NCBI GenBank assembly: GCA_965116935.1
Contig: OZ220737.1
Span: 620,001-684,000 of the forward strand
DNA: 64,000 nt
Source of the DNA: VXYL01 sp965116935
GTDB taxonomy: Bacteria > Pseudomonadota > Gammaproteobacteria > Pseudomonadales > Azotimanducaceae
Reading direction: 5' to 3'
In this document: positions 1 through 7,123 of the stretch, one piece after another
How the letters are laid out: every line of letters starts with the position of its first letter
Position numbering within the stretch: the first letter of the stretch is position 1
Made by a program: the position numbers and the translations under genes
Notes under the pieces: model-generated
Databases searched by the model: none
What the model saw: the letters and a program-made list of their open reading frames with translations, nothing else
Told to the model about the DNA's origin: nothing

Positions 1-178
1 TCAACCGTCTTCCCGGACACCACCAAACACCCATCTCGAAGGTGTCCAAAGCATCCTCTCCCCCGCCCTACAGCGCAACCGACCCCAGGGAACCTCCGAT
101 CAGGTCGATGCACCTACGGAGGAATGAGCGGACCGGTTGCTTAGCCAAGAACATGGAGCGCGCATTTGGTTCCTGCCG

Positions 179-577
179 GGACTCTCCGAGTCTGGCCAAA
201 AAAAAGCAGGCGCGTGTTGATGCTGTTGTCACGGACGATGATCTCACCGCCATCAGTCACGCCCTTCCTCCTGTATCCGGCGCAGTTCCTCGTGGCTGCC
301 AGTTGCCCCGGTCGCGAGCTGACTAGCATGCAGCGCACGCAGCGCTTCCACCGCACGCGCCACGGCCTCCCTGTCGGTCGGGGCCTTGCGAATCTCCACC
401 TGAGGCACGCCGTTGTTGGTGACGATGATCGTCTCCCCAGCCGCGGCTCGCCGGAACACCTCCGCCTGCTTCGTCTTGCACTCGTCCGCCGTGACCCGAA
501 CCGCCTTGCTCACCATCGCCCCATCCTCCGACCAGAACGCAAGGCTAGTCCAAAATCACAGGCCGAAGTGTGGCGTC
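179..577. repeat. Direct repeat copy A (phd-containing segment)
   Basis: About 400 bp that recur in the same orientation at 2608-3001 with scattered substitutions and small indels. Both copies start at a short palindrome (gactctccgagtc), run through the antisense phd antitoxin gene and end just after a shared ccgaa(a/g)tgtggc. Past that point copy A continues into DNA before the tmRNA gene, while copy B jumps straight to a duplicated tmRNA 3' end. Confidence 0.8.
253..516 (-). CDS. Phd/YefM-type antitoxin (prevent-host-death family)
   Basis: An 87-residue protein with the Phd/YefM N-terminal layout: VSKAVRVTADECK at the start, then FRRAAAGETIIVTNNGVPQVEI, which is the beta-hairpin region (shown here only as its key run, residues about 20-41). 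The family binds DNA as a dimer and neutralises a toxin encoded just downstream. A GGAGGA ribosome site precedes the ATG. No toxin gene is recognisable downstream (bases below 253), so this looks like an orphan antitoxin or the survivor of a broken pair. A frameshifted duplicate lies at 2682-2944. The family call is firm; the partner is unknown. Confidence 0.75.
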   Translation of the reverse strand: MVSKAVRVTADECKTKQAEVFRRAAAGETIIVTNNGVPQVEIRKAPTDREAVARAVEALRALHASQLATGATGSHEELRRIQEEGRD

Positions 578-831
578 ACGCCAGCTATCGGGAACCTGCC
601 GATCAAGTCACTTGGCACAGCCCGCCTTGCAGCGCGTATCAGGCAAGGTGCCCGCCTCCAAAAGGCACACAGCCAACAGAGCCCAAAGTTCGCATTCCAC
701 CCCCCAAACCTGCTACGCTCCCCCACGTTCATGAAGGGGGCGACTTGGCTTCGACGGCGGTCGCGAACTCCGACGTGCATGCCGAGAGGGTAGTGACTCT
801 CGTTAATCAATCGCTGCAACTTTTTATAGTT

Positions 832-864
832 GCCAACGACGAAAACTACGCGCTAGCGGCGTAA
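832..864 (+). other. tmRNA tag-peptide reading frame (ANDENYALAA)
   Basis: Codons GCC AAC GAC GAA AAC TAC GCG CTA GCG GCG TAA encode the degradation tag. The C-terminal LAA is the usual ClpXP recognition end. The resume codon GCC follows the conserved upstream run tatagtt. Confidence 0.92.
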
Positions 865-1030
865 GCCGCTTGTCTCGGGAAGACGGCGCCCGCAACGGCG
901 ACCCGAGGGCAAAGGCTTGCGGGATAGCGCCGCCGAGTGCCTCCGGCGGCGGCGCGAAACTTGAGGAGGCTCGCCCAGCCGCACCCCGACCGCCGGGTCG
1001 CCAACGGGCCAAAGCAATAGGCGGCTCTAA

Positions 1031-1091
1031 GCATGTAGAGCGAAAGACGGAGCACCGACGGACGCGGGTTCGATTCCCGCCGCCTCCACCA
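1031..1091 (+). repeat. tmRNA 3' end, likely attachment site (attL side)
   Basis: The segment from gcatgtagag to the 3' CCA of tmRNA is repeated at 3003-3063 with two substitutions and two single-base insertions. The 3' end of ssrA, including the T loop, is a classic target of tyrosine integrases. Confidence 0.75.
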
Positions 1092-1536
1092 ACGCTGGCC
1101 GGCCGGTCCCGGCCAAATCCATCCCGACATCTCGCCCCACCTCCCCAGACGACCAGAGTCTGCACGCCTGTGCCGCCAGGCCCAATAGCCGAGCGGAGGG
1201 CGTATCGCATTCCCGCGGGCGTCATTCCCGGCCCTGCAGCCGCCAACTGCGCTGCCGCGCCGCGGTCGGCGAGGAGGCGCTCGCCGTAGCGGCTGACCAT
1301 CGCGGCGTTCTTCCAGCGAGGCCCAACGAAAGCGTCAATCTCGTACCCGCTTTGGCGGTTCCGTCCTACAGACCGCGCTTGATTTCCGTGCCACGGTGGC
1401 TCCACCCAAACGCATCCGAGCCGCCCCGTGCCGCAAGCACCGCAACGCCTGCGCCCGCTCCCACCCACGCGCCCCGCCGGCGGCGCTGTGCTAACGTCCT
1501 TGCATCCGGCCGGCCCAACGCCCAAGGAGAATCGCC
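1092..1536. other. Non-coding stretch after tmRNA
   Basis: No convincing gene, RNA or repeat was found here. It lies inside the presumed ssrA-integrated island, between the tmRNA CCA end and the Uma2 gene. The last 10 bases carry the AAGGAGA ribosome site of that gene. Confidence 0.5.
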
Positions 1537-2313
1537 ATGCCCTCCGAGCCGCTCCCGGCGCGCAAGCCGCGCCAGCCCGATGCGATGTCCGGTGCGCAGC
1601 AGTTCACGCAGCGAACTGCCGACGCGCCCGCAAGGGCGTGCGAGTACCCGGAGTCCGACGGTAAGCCGATGGCCGAATCCGAAACCCACGCGGAAGCCAT
1701 GGTAGACGTCACGCAGCCCCTCAAGGCGCGCTACGCCAACCGCGATGGCGTGCATGTCGGCGGCAACCTGATGATGTACTACGTGCCGGGGAACAAGCAC
1801 ACCAGCGTCTCCCCCGACGTGTTCGTCGCCTTCGGTCCCTCCCGCGAGCCGCTCCGCGACGTCTGGCTGACGTGGGAGGAGGGCAAGCTCGCAGACTTCG
1901 TGCTGGAGGTCGCGTCCAAGACCACCCACGGGAAGGACGAGGAGCGAAAGCGTCTCCTCTACCAGCGCCTCGGCGTCACCGAGTACTGGCAGCACGATCC
2001 CACCGGCCGGTACGTCGATCCCCTCAAGGGGCACCGCCTGAACGACCGCGGCATGTACGAGCGCATCCCCCTTGCGGCCACGCCGGCAGGAATGCCCTAC
2101 GGCGAGTCAAAGCTCCTCTCCCTCCACCTCTGCCTCGACGCCGGCCGCCTCCGCCTGTTCGACCCCGCCACCGGCGAGTTTCTCCTCACCTACGAGGAGG
2201 AACGCCATGCCCACCAAGAGGAACGCCTCGCCCACCAGGAGGCACGCCGCGCCCGCCAAGCTGCCGAGGCCGAGCTCGCCGAGCTGAAGCGCCAGCTCGC
2301 CCGCCGCTCCTAA
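1537..2313 (+). CDS. Uma2-family (DUF820) putative PD-(D/E)XK nuclease
   Basis: A 258-residue protein whose core (residues about 55-205) matches the Uma2/DUF820 fold: SPDVFVAFG carries the first acidic residue and ADFVLEVASKTT supplies the E-x-K-type motif of a restriction-like nuclease. A highly charged E/R/Q-rich coiled coil with EERHAHQEERLAHQEARR-like repeats closes the protein. The start has a good AAGGAGA site. The first 44 residues are not family-like, because a dispersed double-hairpin repeat (1598-1640) sits inside the frame; a second ATG at 1669 would begin near the family domain. The biological role of this family is largely unknown. Confidence 0.75.
   Translation: MPSEPLPARKPRQPDAMSGAQQFTQRTADAPARACEYPESDGKPMAESETHAEAMVDVTQPLKARYANRDGVHVGGNLMMYYVPGNKHTSVSPDVFVAFGPSREPLRDVWLTWEEGKLADFVLEVASKTTHGKDEERKRLLYQRLGVTEYWQHDPTGRYVDPLKGHRLNDRGMYERIPLAATPAGMPYGESKLLSLHLCLDAGRLRLFDPATGEFLLTYEEERHAHQEERLAHQEARRARQAAEAELAELKRQLARRS
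1598..1640 (+). repeat. Double-hairpin dispersed repeat, copy inside the Uma2 frame
   Basis: Two adjacent stem-loops, agttcacgcagcgaact and gcgcccgcaagggcg. Other copies are at 10155-10199, 52657-52697 (reverse), 57522-57572 (reverse) and 59366-59407. Confidence 0.7.
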
Positions 2314-2338
2314 CGCACCGGTCGGGCTGACAAGTAGG

Positions 2339-2376
2339 CGACTTGGGCGCCGGCGATTAGGCGGGAGGCGTCGGTG
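2339..2376 (-). pseudogene. Scrap of the AbiEii-partner gene
   Basis: The run acttgggcgccggcgat and its flank match 6833-6867, inside the small gene at 6713-7123, with a few mismatches. It is too short to encode anything and is one piece of a scrambled junction. Confidence 0.5.
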
Positions 2377-2390
2377 CCTGCTTAGGCATG

Positions 2391-2476
2391 TGGTCCAGAG
2401 CGTTGGCGTGGCGTTCTATGTAGCGCACCAAGCGGCGCAAACCCTCTTCCAAACGCTCGTGGATTGGGCGTAGTGC
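2391..2476 (-). pseudogene. Scrap of the aminotransferase 3' end
   Basis: About 86 bp that align with 7851-7936, the C-terminal codons of the aminotransferase gene, in the same orientation and at clearly high identity (for example gcgttggcgtggcgttct is identical). The rest of the gene is absent, so this is a partial duplication. Confidence 0.75.
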
Positions 2477-2479
2477 CGA

Positions 2480-2597
2480 ACCCGCCATCGTGCAGATACG
2501 CCAGCGCCATCAACGAAGCCGAATGGTTTGGATGAAACGCCACCGCCCGGCGATAGTCATGCCGAGCCGAAACAAATCCCCGCCTCCGCATAGCCAT
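2480..2597 (-). pseudogene. Fragment of a TPR-like protein
   Basis: The reverse strand reads ARHDYRRAVAFHPNHSASL followed by MALAYLHDGG, which has the spacing of a tetratricopeptide repeat. There is no start context, and the frame runs into unrelated duplicated DNA. It is probably a remnant of a larger gene. Confidence 0.4.
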
Positions 2598-2607
2598 GCC
2601 CCCGGCT

Positions 2608-3001
2608 GTCGGACTCTCCGAGTCTGGCTAAAGCAAGCGCGTGTTGATGCTGTTGTCAAAGACGATGATCTCGCCGCCATCAGTCACGCCCTTCCTCCTG
2701 TATCCCGCGCAGTTCCTCGTGCCTGCCGTTTGCCCCGGTCGCGAGCTGACTGGCATACAGCGCACGCAGCGCTTCCAGCGCACCCGCCACGGCCTCACTG
2801 TCGGCCGGAGCCTTTGCGAATCTCCACCTGAGGCACGCCGTTGTTGGTTACGATGATCGTCTCCCCAGCCGCGGCCCGCCGGAATATCTCCGCCTGGTTC
2901 GTCCTGCACTCGTACGCCGTGACCCGAGCCGCCTTGCTCACCATCGCCCCTTCCTCCGACCAGAATGCAAGGCTAGTCCATATCACAGGCCGAAATGTGG
3001 C
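2608..3001. repeat. Direct repeat copy B (phd-containing segment)
   Basis: Second copy of 179-577. It ends where the duplicated tmRNA 3' end begins (3003), so the join marks a recombination boundary. Confidence 0.78.
2682..2944 (-). pseudogene. Frameshifted phd antitoxin copy
   Basis: Starts with MVSKAARVTAYECRTNQAE and matches the antitoxin at 253-516 up to VEIRK, where a frameshift leads to an early stop after GSGRQ. The remaining C-terminal codons (EALRALYASQL and so on) are still readable in the next frame. It is a decayed duplicate; the truncated protein would keep the DNA-binding half if it is made. Confidence 0.7.
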
Positions 3002-3002
3002 A

Positions 3003-3063
3003 GCATGTAGAGTGAAAGACGGAGCACCGACGGAACGCGGGTTCGACTCCCGCCGCCCTCCAC
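3003..3063 (+). repeat. Duplicated tmRNA 3' end (attR side)
   Basis: Imperfect copy of 1031-1091 that retains gaaagacggagcaccgacgg and gcgggttcga but has inserted an A and a C, so it could not form a proper tmRNA acceptor/T arm. It marks the far end of the ssrA-integrated segment. Confidence 0.75.
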
Positions 3064-3163
3064 GAAGAAACTCGCCCATTCGGCATCAACGGCGGATCCC
3101 CACCTCGTGAACTGGCATCAGCACAATTTTCTGCCGGAATCTGCCGTATACCGCCGTTTCTTG

Positions 3164-3191
3164 TTGCTTACCGCCGGTTTTCTCGTATAGT
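3164..3191 (+). promoter_or_regulatory. Promoter of the XRE operon, with repeated operator-like motif
   Basis: TTGCTT (3164-3169), a 16-base spacer and TATAGT (3186-3191) end 9 bases before the ATG at 3200. Two near-identical motifs, taccgccgtttct and taccgccggtttt, sit in and just before the spacer. They are candidate sites for autoregulation by the XRE protein. Confidence 0.6.
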
Positions 3192-3199
3192 AGCGCGCC

Positions 3200-3475
3200 A
3201 TGAACAACGCGTCGAAACGCCGCTTCGCGAGGTGCAGGGAGCTCCGGGAGAACAAGGGACTCAGCCAGACGAAGCTCGCGGCAAGCGCCGGGGTGGGGCG
3301 GGACTTGCTGCGGACATTGGAAGACGGGAACTGGCACACCGCCCCGAAAGTGATGGCGGTCTTTGAGGCCTTGCAGGGGGTGTACGGAGGCTCGCTGCAG
3401 GCAATGGACGAGGTCGAGCGCCACGCCGATGCCGGAGACGAACTGGACGGGACCGGGAGTGAAGCCCATGACTGA
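3200..3475 (+). CDS. XRE-family helix-turn-helix regulator
   Basis: A 91-residue protein with a lambda-repressor-like HTH (residues about 10-65): FARCRELRENKGLSQTKLAA, then GVGRDLLRTLEDG, the usual helix 2-turn-helix 3 spacing. The C-terminus is short and acidic with no added domain. It heads a five-gene run in which each gene overlaps or nearly touches the next (3468, 3722, 4186, 4974), so it probably controls the operon through the repeated motif at its promoter. It could also be the antitoxin-like member of the set. Confidence 0.8.
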   Translation: MNNASKRRFARCRELRENKGLSQTKLAASAGVGRDLLRTLEDGNWHTAPKVMAVFEALQGVYGGSLQAMDEVERHADAGDELDGTGSEAHD

Positions 3476-3662
3476 CGACGAACTGGAACGACGGTACCGC
3501 AAGTTGCTCAGGAACCCGGAAATCAGGAAGGTGGGCGAGGCGCGCACGCCGAACAAGGCAAAGCCGGTGGACGAGAAGGCCCTGTTGGATTTCGTCAAGA
3601 GAACAGAGCGCGCGCACGCCACGTTCGTACACCGCGTTTTCGAGAATCACAGCCTGAACTGA
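3468..3662 (+). CDS. Small charged protein of unknown function
   Basis: A 64-residue basic protein starting MTDDELERRYRKLLRNPEIR and ending FENHSLN. The ATG overlaps the stop of the XRE gene (ATGACTGA), which suggests translational coupling. There is no signal peptide, membrane segment or cysteine. The family is not recognised. Its position directly behind the regulator recalls small partner proteins in toxin-antitoxin and phage-regulatory operons, but that is inference. Confidence 0.6.
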   Translation: MTDDELERRYRKLLRNPEIRKVGEARTPNKAKPVDEKALLDFVKRTERAHATFVHRVFENHSLN

Positions 3663-3721
3663 GCCTTTTCAGCAGCCCCGAAGTGCATCGGTCCGGGGCG
3701 GGCCGCCGAGGTATTGCGTCG

Positions 3722-4189
3722 ATGGATAACGATGACCGCGTGATCAAGAGGTCGCTCTTCCTAGAACGGACGTTCAACGCTCTCCGCGACGAACTCGGCG
3801 CCCACTTCCAGCACCTGCGGATGAACCGCGCCGTTCTGTCCATCGTGGTGAAGTCGTACTTTGATGACGTGACGCGCCACAAGGACTACCACGGCAGCGA
3901 GCGGGTCGACGAAGTCAAGCAGGCCGGCTTCACGATCAAGTGGATCGCCAAGTTGCGGCCGGTCCAATTCGAGTGCGACGAATCTGAAACGACCACAAAG
4001 CTCCTCTACGTCAACGAGATCTTCGCCATTCGCGCCGGGCTCGCCTTCATGGAGCGGTCGCCTGACGAAGTCCCCGAGCCGATCTACGCAGACCTGCTCT
4101 ACACGCTCCACTATCGGCATGTCGACGAGCGCATGCTTTTTCTTTGGTTGGCAACGCTCGAGTCGCTGTTGGCCGCGGAGAGCGAATGA
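3722..4189 (+). CDS. Conserved-looking cytosolic protein of unknown function
   Basis: A 155-residue soluble protein starting MDNDDRVIKRSLFLERTF. The C-terminal half has a patterned run (LLYVNEIFAIRAGLAFM, then LLYTLHYRHVDERML) that looks like a genuine helical family rather than a random frame. An upstream in-frame ATG at 3683 is possible, but its codons lack this character. The stop overlaps the next start (ATGA at 4186-4189). I do not recognise the family; the tight packing says it acts with its neighbours. Confidence 0.6.
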   Translation: MDNDDRVIKRSLFLERTFNALRDELGAHFQHLRMNRAVLSIVVKSYFDDVTRHKDYHGSERVDEVKQAGFTIKWIAKLRPVQFECDESETTTKLLYVNEIFAIRAGLAFMERSPDEVPEPIYADLLYTLHYRHVDERMLFLWLATLESLLAAESE

Positions 4190-4977
4190 CGTCAGAGGGT
4201 GATGCAGCGCCGCCGTCAGGCAAGGAGGCGTCGGGCAACCGAAATCGACTGGGGAACGGACCGCTCTGGATGTTCGCAGCACTCCTCGGAGTTACCGACG
4301 CGGGGCTCGCATATGTCGCTGGCACGACGGATGGCTCAATCCAGACTGCGGTTCTGGCTTTCCTGGCGCTGTACACGTGTGCCCTCGCGGCGACATTCCT
4401 TTTCATCCTCTGGCACCGCCCCTGGGTACTGTATCCGCCGTCGGCGTTTAGCTTTCCGAACGTCGGGGAATACGTGGCCGCGATGCAAGGCAATCCGGTC
4501 CACGCCGACCGCCTGGCTAGGGAAGTAGGCAACGAGCTGTCTCCTGAAGGGCCATTCGGCCAGCGACTCTCCGACGCGACTGCTGATCTCCGCCCAGACC
4601 AACAGAAAGCCGTTCTTGATGTGGCCAACCGAACACGTGCAGAGGTAATCGACCGAATCAAGAGCACAGCGGTCTACGTGGACCCAAGTCCCCTGAAGGG
4701 TGAAGCATGGACGCTGTTGGAACTGGCATACGAGCCCGAAACCCCTGGAAGGCGTTTCGCCGACCAGATACTCTGGCGGCTCCAACCGTTTCCTCCCTAC
4801 GCGTACGGAACGAAGTGGGCACTTCGTGTCAAGGAGACGGGAGTCGTACTCGCAGGACTAGACCACACGGTCCGCGACGCCGGTATCGTCGGAGGCATGG
4901 TTCTCGAAGTGATTGACCCCTCACGCGAAGAGCGCGGGACCAGGCGAATCGCTGCCAGAAAGGAAAGGAGTTCGTGA
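4186..4977 (+). CDS. Two-helix membrane protein of unknown function
   Basis: 263 residues. Two hydrophobic helices lie near the N-terminus (WMFAALLGVTDAGLAYVAG and TAVLAFLALYTCALAATFLF, about residues 29-75), followed by a cytosolic domain of about 180 residues. The last 60 residues (KWALRVKETGVVLAGLD, DAGIVGGMVLEVIDP) have the strand-loop-strand pattern of a beta-grasp domain, which I offer only as a guess. The ATG overlaps the previous stop, and its own stop overlaps the next GTG. It could anchor the operon products at the membrane. Confidence 0.6.
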   Translation: MTSEGDAAPPSGKEASGNRNRLGNGPLWMFAALLGVTDAGLAYVAGTTDGSIQTAVLAFLALYTCALAATFLFILWHRPWVLYPPSAFSFPNVGEYVAAMQGNPVHADRLAREVGNELSPEGPFGQRLSDATADLRPDQQKAVLDVANRTRAEVIDRIKSTAVYVDPSPLKGEAWTLLELAYEPETPGRRFADQILWRLQPFPPYAYGTKWALRVKETGVVLAGLDHTVRDAGIVGGMVLEVIDPSREERGTRRIAARKERSS

Positions 4978-5831
4978 TCATCTCCCCGAGCCATCGGTTC
5001 GTCTACGTCGGGATTCCGCGCACGGCGTCCAAGTCGATGAACGAGTGGTTGATGCGCCACCACGGCGGCATCTGGTACGGCGGACACCACGACTATCGGT
5101 CGATTCCGGACGGCGCCCGGTCGTTCCTCGTCTTCACCGCGGTGCGCAATCCCTACGACCGCGCAGTGAGCGGATACTTCGGCCGACACTGGGGCGAACG
5201 CCCGCGACGCGCGGAGGACCGCGTCGCCGTCGAGCCGCCCACACCAGCCGTGATGGCGAACCTCATTGAGCGCGGCCGCAACGAGGAGGAGAAGTTCGGG
5301 TCCTACCGCGACTTCGTCCAAGGCGCGGGCGTCACGCTCCTGCTCCACTACGAGCGATTGCCGGAGTGCCTGCTCGAACTCCCCTTCGCAGATCCGGCCT
5401 CCGTACGGGAGTTCCCGCACGTCCTAGAACGCGGAATCCGACCGGCCGGCCGTTTCGAGGACTTCTTCGACGACCGCTACGAGGCATTCGTCTGGGACAC
5501 GTGCCGGGACGATTTCCGGGTTGGTGGCTACCAACGCCACGACTCGGGACTTCCCGAGGAGTCAGCTTCGTTCAAGTGGCTAGAAAAGAAGCCTGGTCCA
5601 GAGCCCCAGTTTCGGAGCCGCGTCACGACCACGTTGTGGGAGATCGCCGGTCAGTCTCGGCCGCTCGACGAGTCTCAGATGCGCATCTGCCGTGACCTGT
5701 TCGCGGCTCAAGCGCGGATGCATCCCCTCGCGGCTGTGCGGGCGAGGTTCCTTCGAGCGTCGCAGCGCGAGCGGTTCGACCGTCATTTTGTCCGTGACCA
5801 CGCCGCCTTCGTAATGGAACAAGGCGGATAA
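4974..5831 (+). CDS. Sulfotransferase-family protein
   Basis: 285 residues, GTG start behind AAAGGAG. The N-terminus RFVYVGIPRTASKSMNEWL is the 5'-phosphosulfate-binding loop of PAPS-dependent sulfotransferases, and FTAVRNPYDRAVSGYF (about residues 53-68) is the 3'-phosphate-binding strand with the conserved Arg and Ser. Enzymes of this family move sulfate from PAPS to hydroxyl or amino groups of sugars, lipids or proteins; the acceptor here is unknown. It is the last gene of the XRE-led operon and overlaps the membrane protein gene. No signal peptide is seen, so it is cytosolic. Confidence 0.75.
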   Translation: MIISPSHRFVYVGIPRTASKSMNEWLMRHHGGIWYGGHHDYRSIPDGARSFLVFTAVRNPYDRAVSGYFGRHWGERPRRAEDRVAVEPPTPAVMANLIERGRNEEEKFGSYRDFVQGAGVTLLLHYERLPECLLELPFADPASVREFPHVLERGIRPAGRFEDFFDDRYEAFVWDTCRDDFRVGGYQRHDSGLPEESASFKWLEKKPGPEPQFRSRVTTTLWEIAGQSRPLDESQMRICRDLFAAQARMHPLAAVRARFLRASQRERFDRHFVRDHAAFVMEQGG

Positions 5832-5994
5832 CCGGGGAGGGGGGCGGGGCGGGCTGACGCCAGATGAATCGGCGCAGAACAACGCCTGCGCCAAGTGCAT
5901 GCGGGTTACTGCCCTCGAACCATCAACTCGTCATGAGGGCCGATCTCGGCCAACCGGCCGTTCTGGATCAACCCCCAAAACCGTGCCGAAAAAC

Positions 5995-6417
5995 CTAGGC
6001 GCGTGGAGCAATGTGCCTCGCCATACTAAGCCGCTCTTCTATCTCGAAGCCGAGTGCTTCGTAGAATCCGCGAACCTCCAAGTTGGTAGCCCGAATCTGT
6101 AGATTGACTTTCGTGCAGCCCGAAGACTGCAACGCATGGATCGCGTGACGGACGAGGGCAGTGGCGAGGCCCCGGCGCCGGTGCTGCGGCAAGACCGCCA
6201 CCTTGTGCAGCCAACCACGGTGGCCGTCGTACCCTGCCATCGTGGTGCCGACCACGACATCCACGTCGACTGCCACAAGCAGCAAATTGTCCCGCACGGC
6301 TAGCTTGGCATCGATGACCTTCTGCGGGGCGTTGTGAGGCGGATCGTCAGGGAAGGCGGTCTCCCACACTGCGATGACGCCGGCTCGGTCGGCCACGGTG
6401 GCGGGTCGTATCTTCAC
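5995..6417 (-). CDS. GNAT-family N-acetyltransferase
   Basis: A 140-residue single-domain GNAT. VKIRPATVADRAGVIAVWE opens strand 1; LHKVAVLPQHRRRGLATALV (about residues 71-90) is motif A with the Q/R-x-x-G-x-A acetyl-CoA loop; VRGFYEALGFEI is motif B. It transfers acetyl from acetyl-CoA to an unknown amine or protein N-terminus (YpeA/RimI-like). I chose GTG 6417 because the domain starts there and a GAAGAGAG site precedes it; the upstream TTG at 6480 adds 21 non-conserved residues. It faces the sulfotransferase gene tail to tail. Confidence 0.8.
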   Translation of the reverse strand: MKIRPATVADRAGVIAVWETAFPDDPPHNAPQKVIDAKLAVRDNLLLVAVDVDVVVGTTMAGYDGHRGWLHKVAVLPQHRRRGLATALVRHAIHALQSSGCTKVNLQIRATNLEVRGFYEALGFEIEERLSMARHIAPRA

Positions 6418-6712
6418 TCTCTCTTCGGCCACCGCCCGTTCTTGAGTGACAATGGTCGATCTGGAGCCGTGCGTTGTCAAATCCAGAAACCGGCGCTTCG
6501 GCCACTGCGAGCAGACTCGAGGGTCAGACGTCGCCCCCGGGCCTGTAGGACGGTTTGTTCGCGTGTCGGTAAGGACATTGGCTGAGGGGACGGCACAGTT
6601 AATTGACTCCTCTCAGGATGCGAATAGAGGGCTGGTTGCATCAAGGGATTCGCCATGAGACATGCAACCTGCGACGCGTGGAGAGGGCAGGATGCTCGCC
6701 CCAAGGGCCTCC

Positions 6713-7123
6713 TCAATCGACAACCGACGACGATGGCCACGCAAACTGATTGAGCATCCGTGTCAGCCTGGGGTTGTCGACTTCCAAACTCCGAACGTAG
6801 GCGGCGAGGACAGGGACCGGTACTTGGGCGCCGGCGATCAGGCGAAGGGCGTCGGGTGGGGTGCAGGTGCGTAGGAGCCAGGCGATCGTTGGATTGTCGA
6901 GGGGCGTTTGGGAGGGGTTGCCGAGCAGGAGGGCGGTGCGAACCTCGGAGCCGGTGCGGCGATCTGCCATGCCGGCGCAGTGGCGGGCGACCAGGGCGTC
7001 TACCACTGCTTCCGGGCTCTTCGCTGCGGCGTATGTTGGTGGTAGAGGCGTTCGGGCGAATGCCTCCGGGGGCAGGATGGCGACCGGGGGCTGTCGTGCC
7101 ATGGCGATGTGCAGGCGGTTCAT
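6713..7123 (-). CDS. Partner protein of the AbiEii-like toxin
   Basis: 136 residues starting MNRLHIAMARQPPVAI. It is helical and rich in Leu and Arg, with no motif I recognise; the C-terminal half (PVPVLAAYVRSLEVDNPRLT) looks repeat-like. Its ATG overlaps the stop of the nucleotidyltransferase gene (7120-7123), so the two are co-translated. In most AbiE systems the antitoxin gene comes first; here the companion is downstream, so it may be an antitoxin of another fold or a substrate-binding partner. A 35-bp scrap of this gene lies at 2339-2376. Confidence 0.55.
   Translation of the reverse strand: MNRLHIAMARQPPVAILPPEAFARTPLPPTYAAAKSPEAVVDALVARHCAGMADRRTGSEVRTALLLGNPSQTPLDNPTIAWLLRTCTPPDALRLIAGAQVPVPVLAAYVRSLEVDNPRLTRMLNQFAWPSSSVVD

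Larger units (their letters stand above)
736..1091 (+). ncRNA. ssrA: Transfer-messenger RNA (tmRNA)
   Basis: Rescues stalled ribosomes together with SmpB, encoded here at 9224-9703. The tRNA-like acceptor stem is visible: GGGGGCG at 736-742 pairs with CGCCTCC at 1081-1087 with one G-U pair, followed by ACCA at 1088-1091. The T arm contains GGTTCGATTCC. The internal reading frame resumes at GCC 832 and encodes ANDENYALAA, then TAA. The 5' motif CGACTTGGCTTCGACGG is typical. The length of 356 nt is normal for a one-piece tmRNA. No convincing promoter was picked out upstream. Its last 61 bases are duplicated at 3003-3063. Confidence 0.95.
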
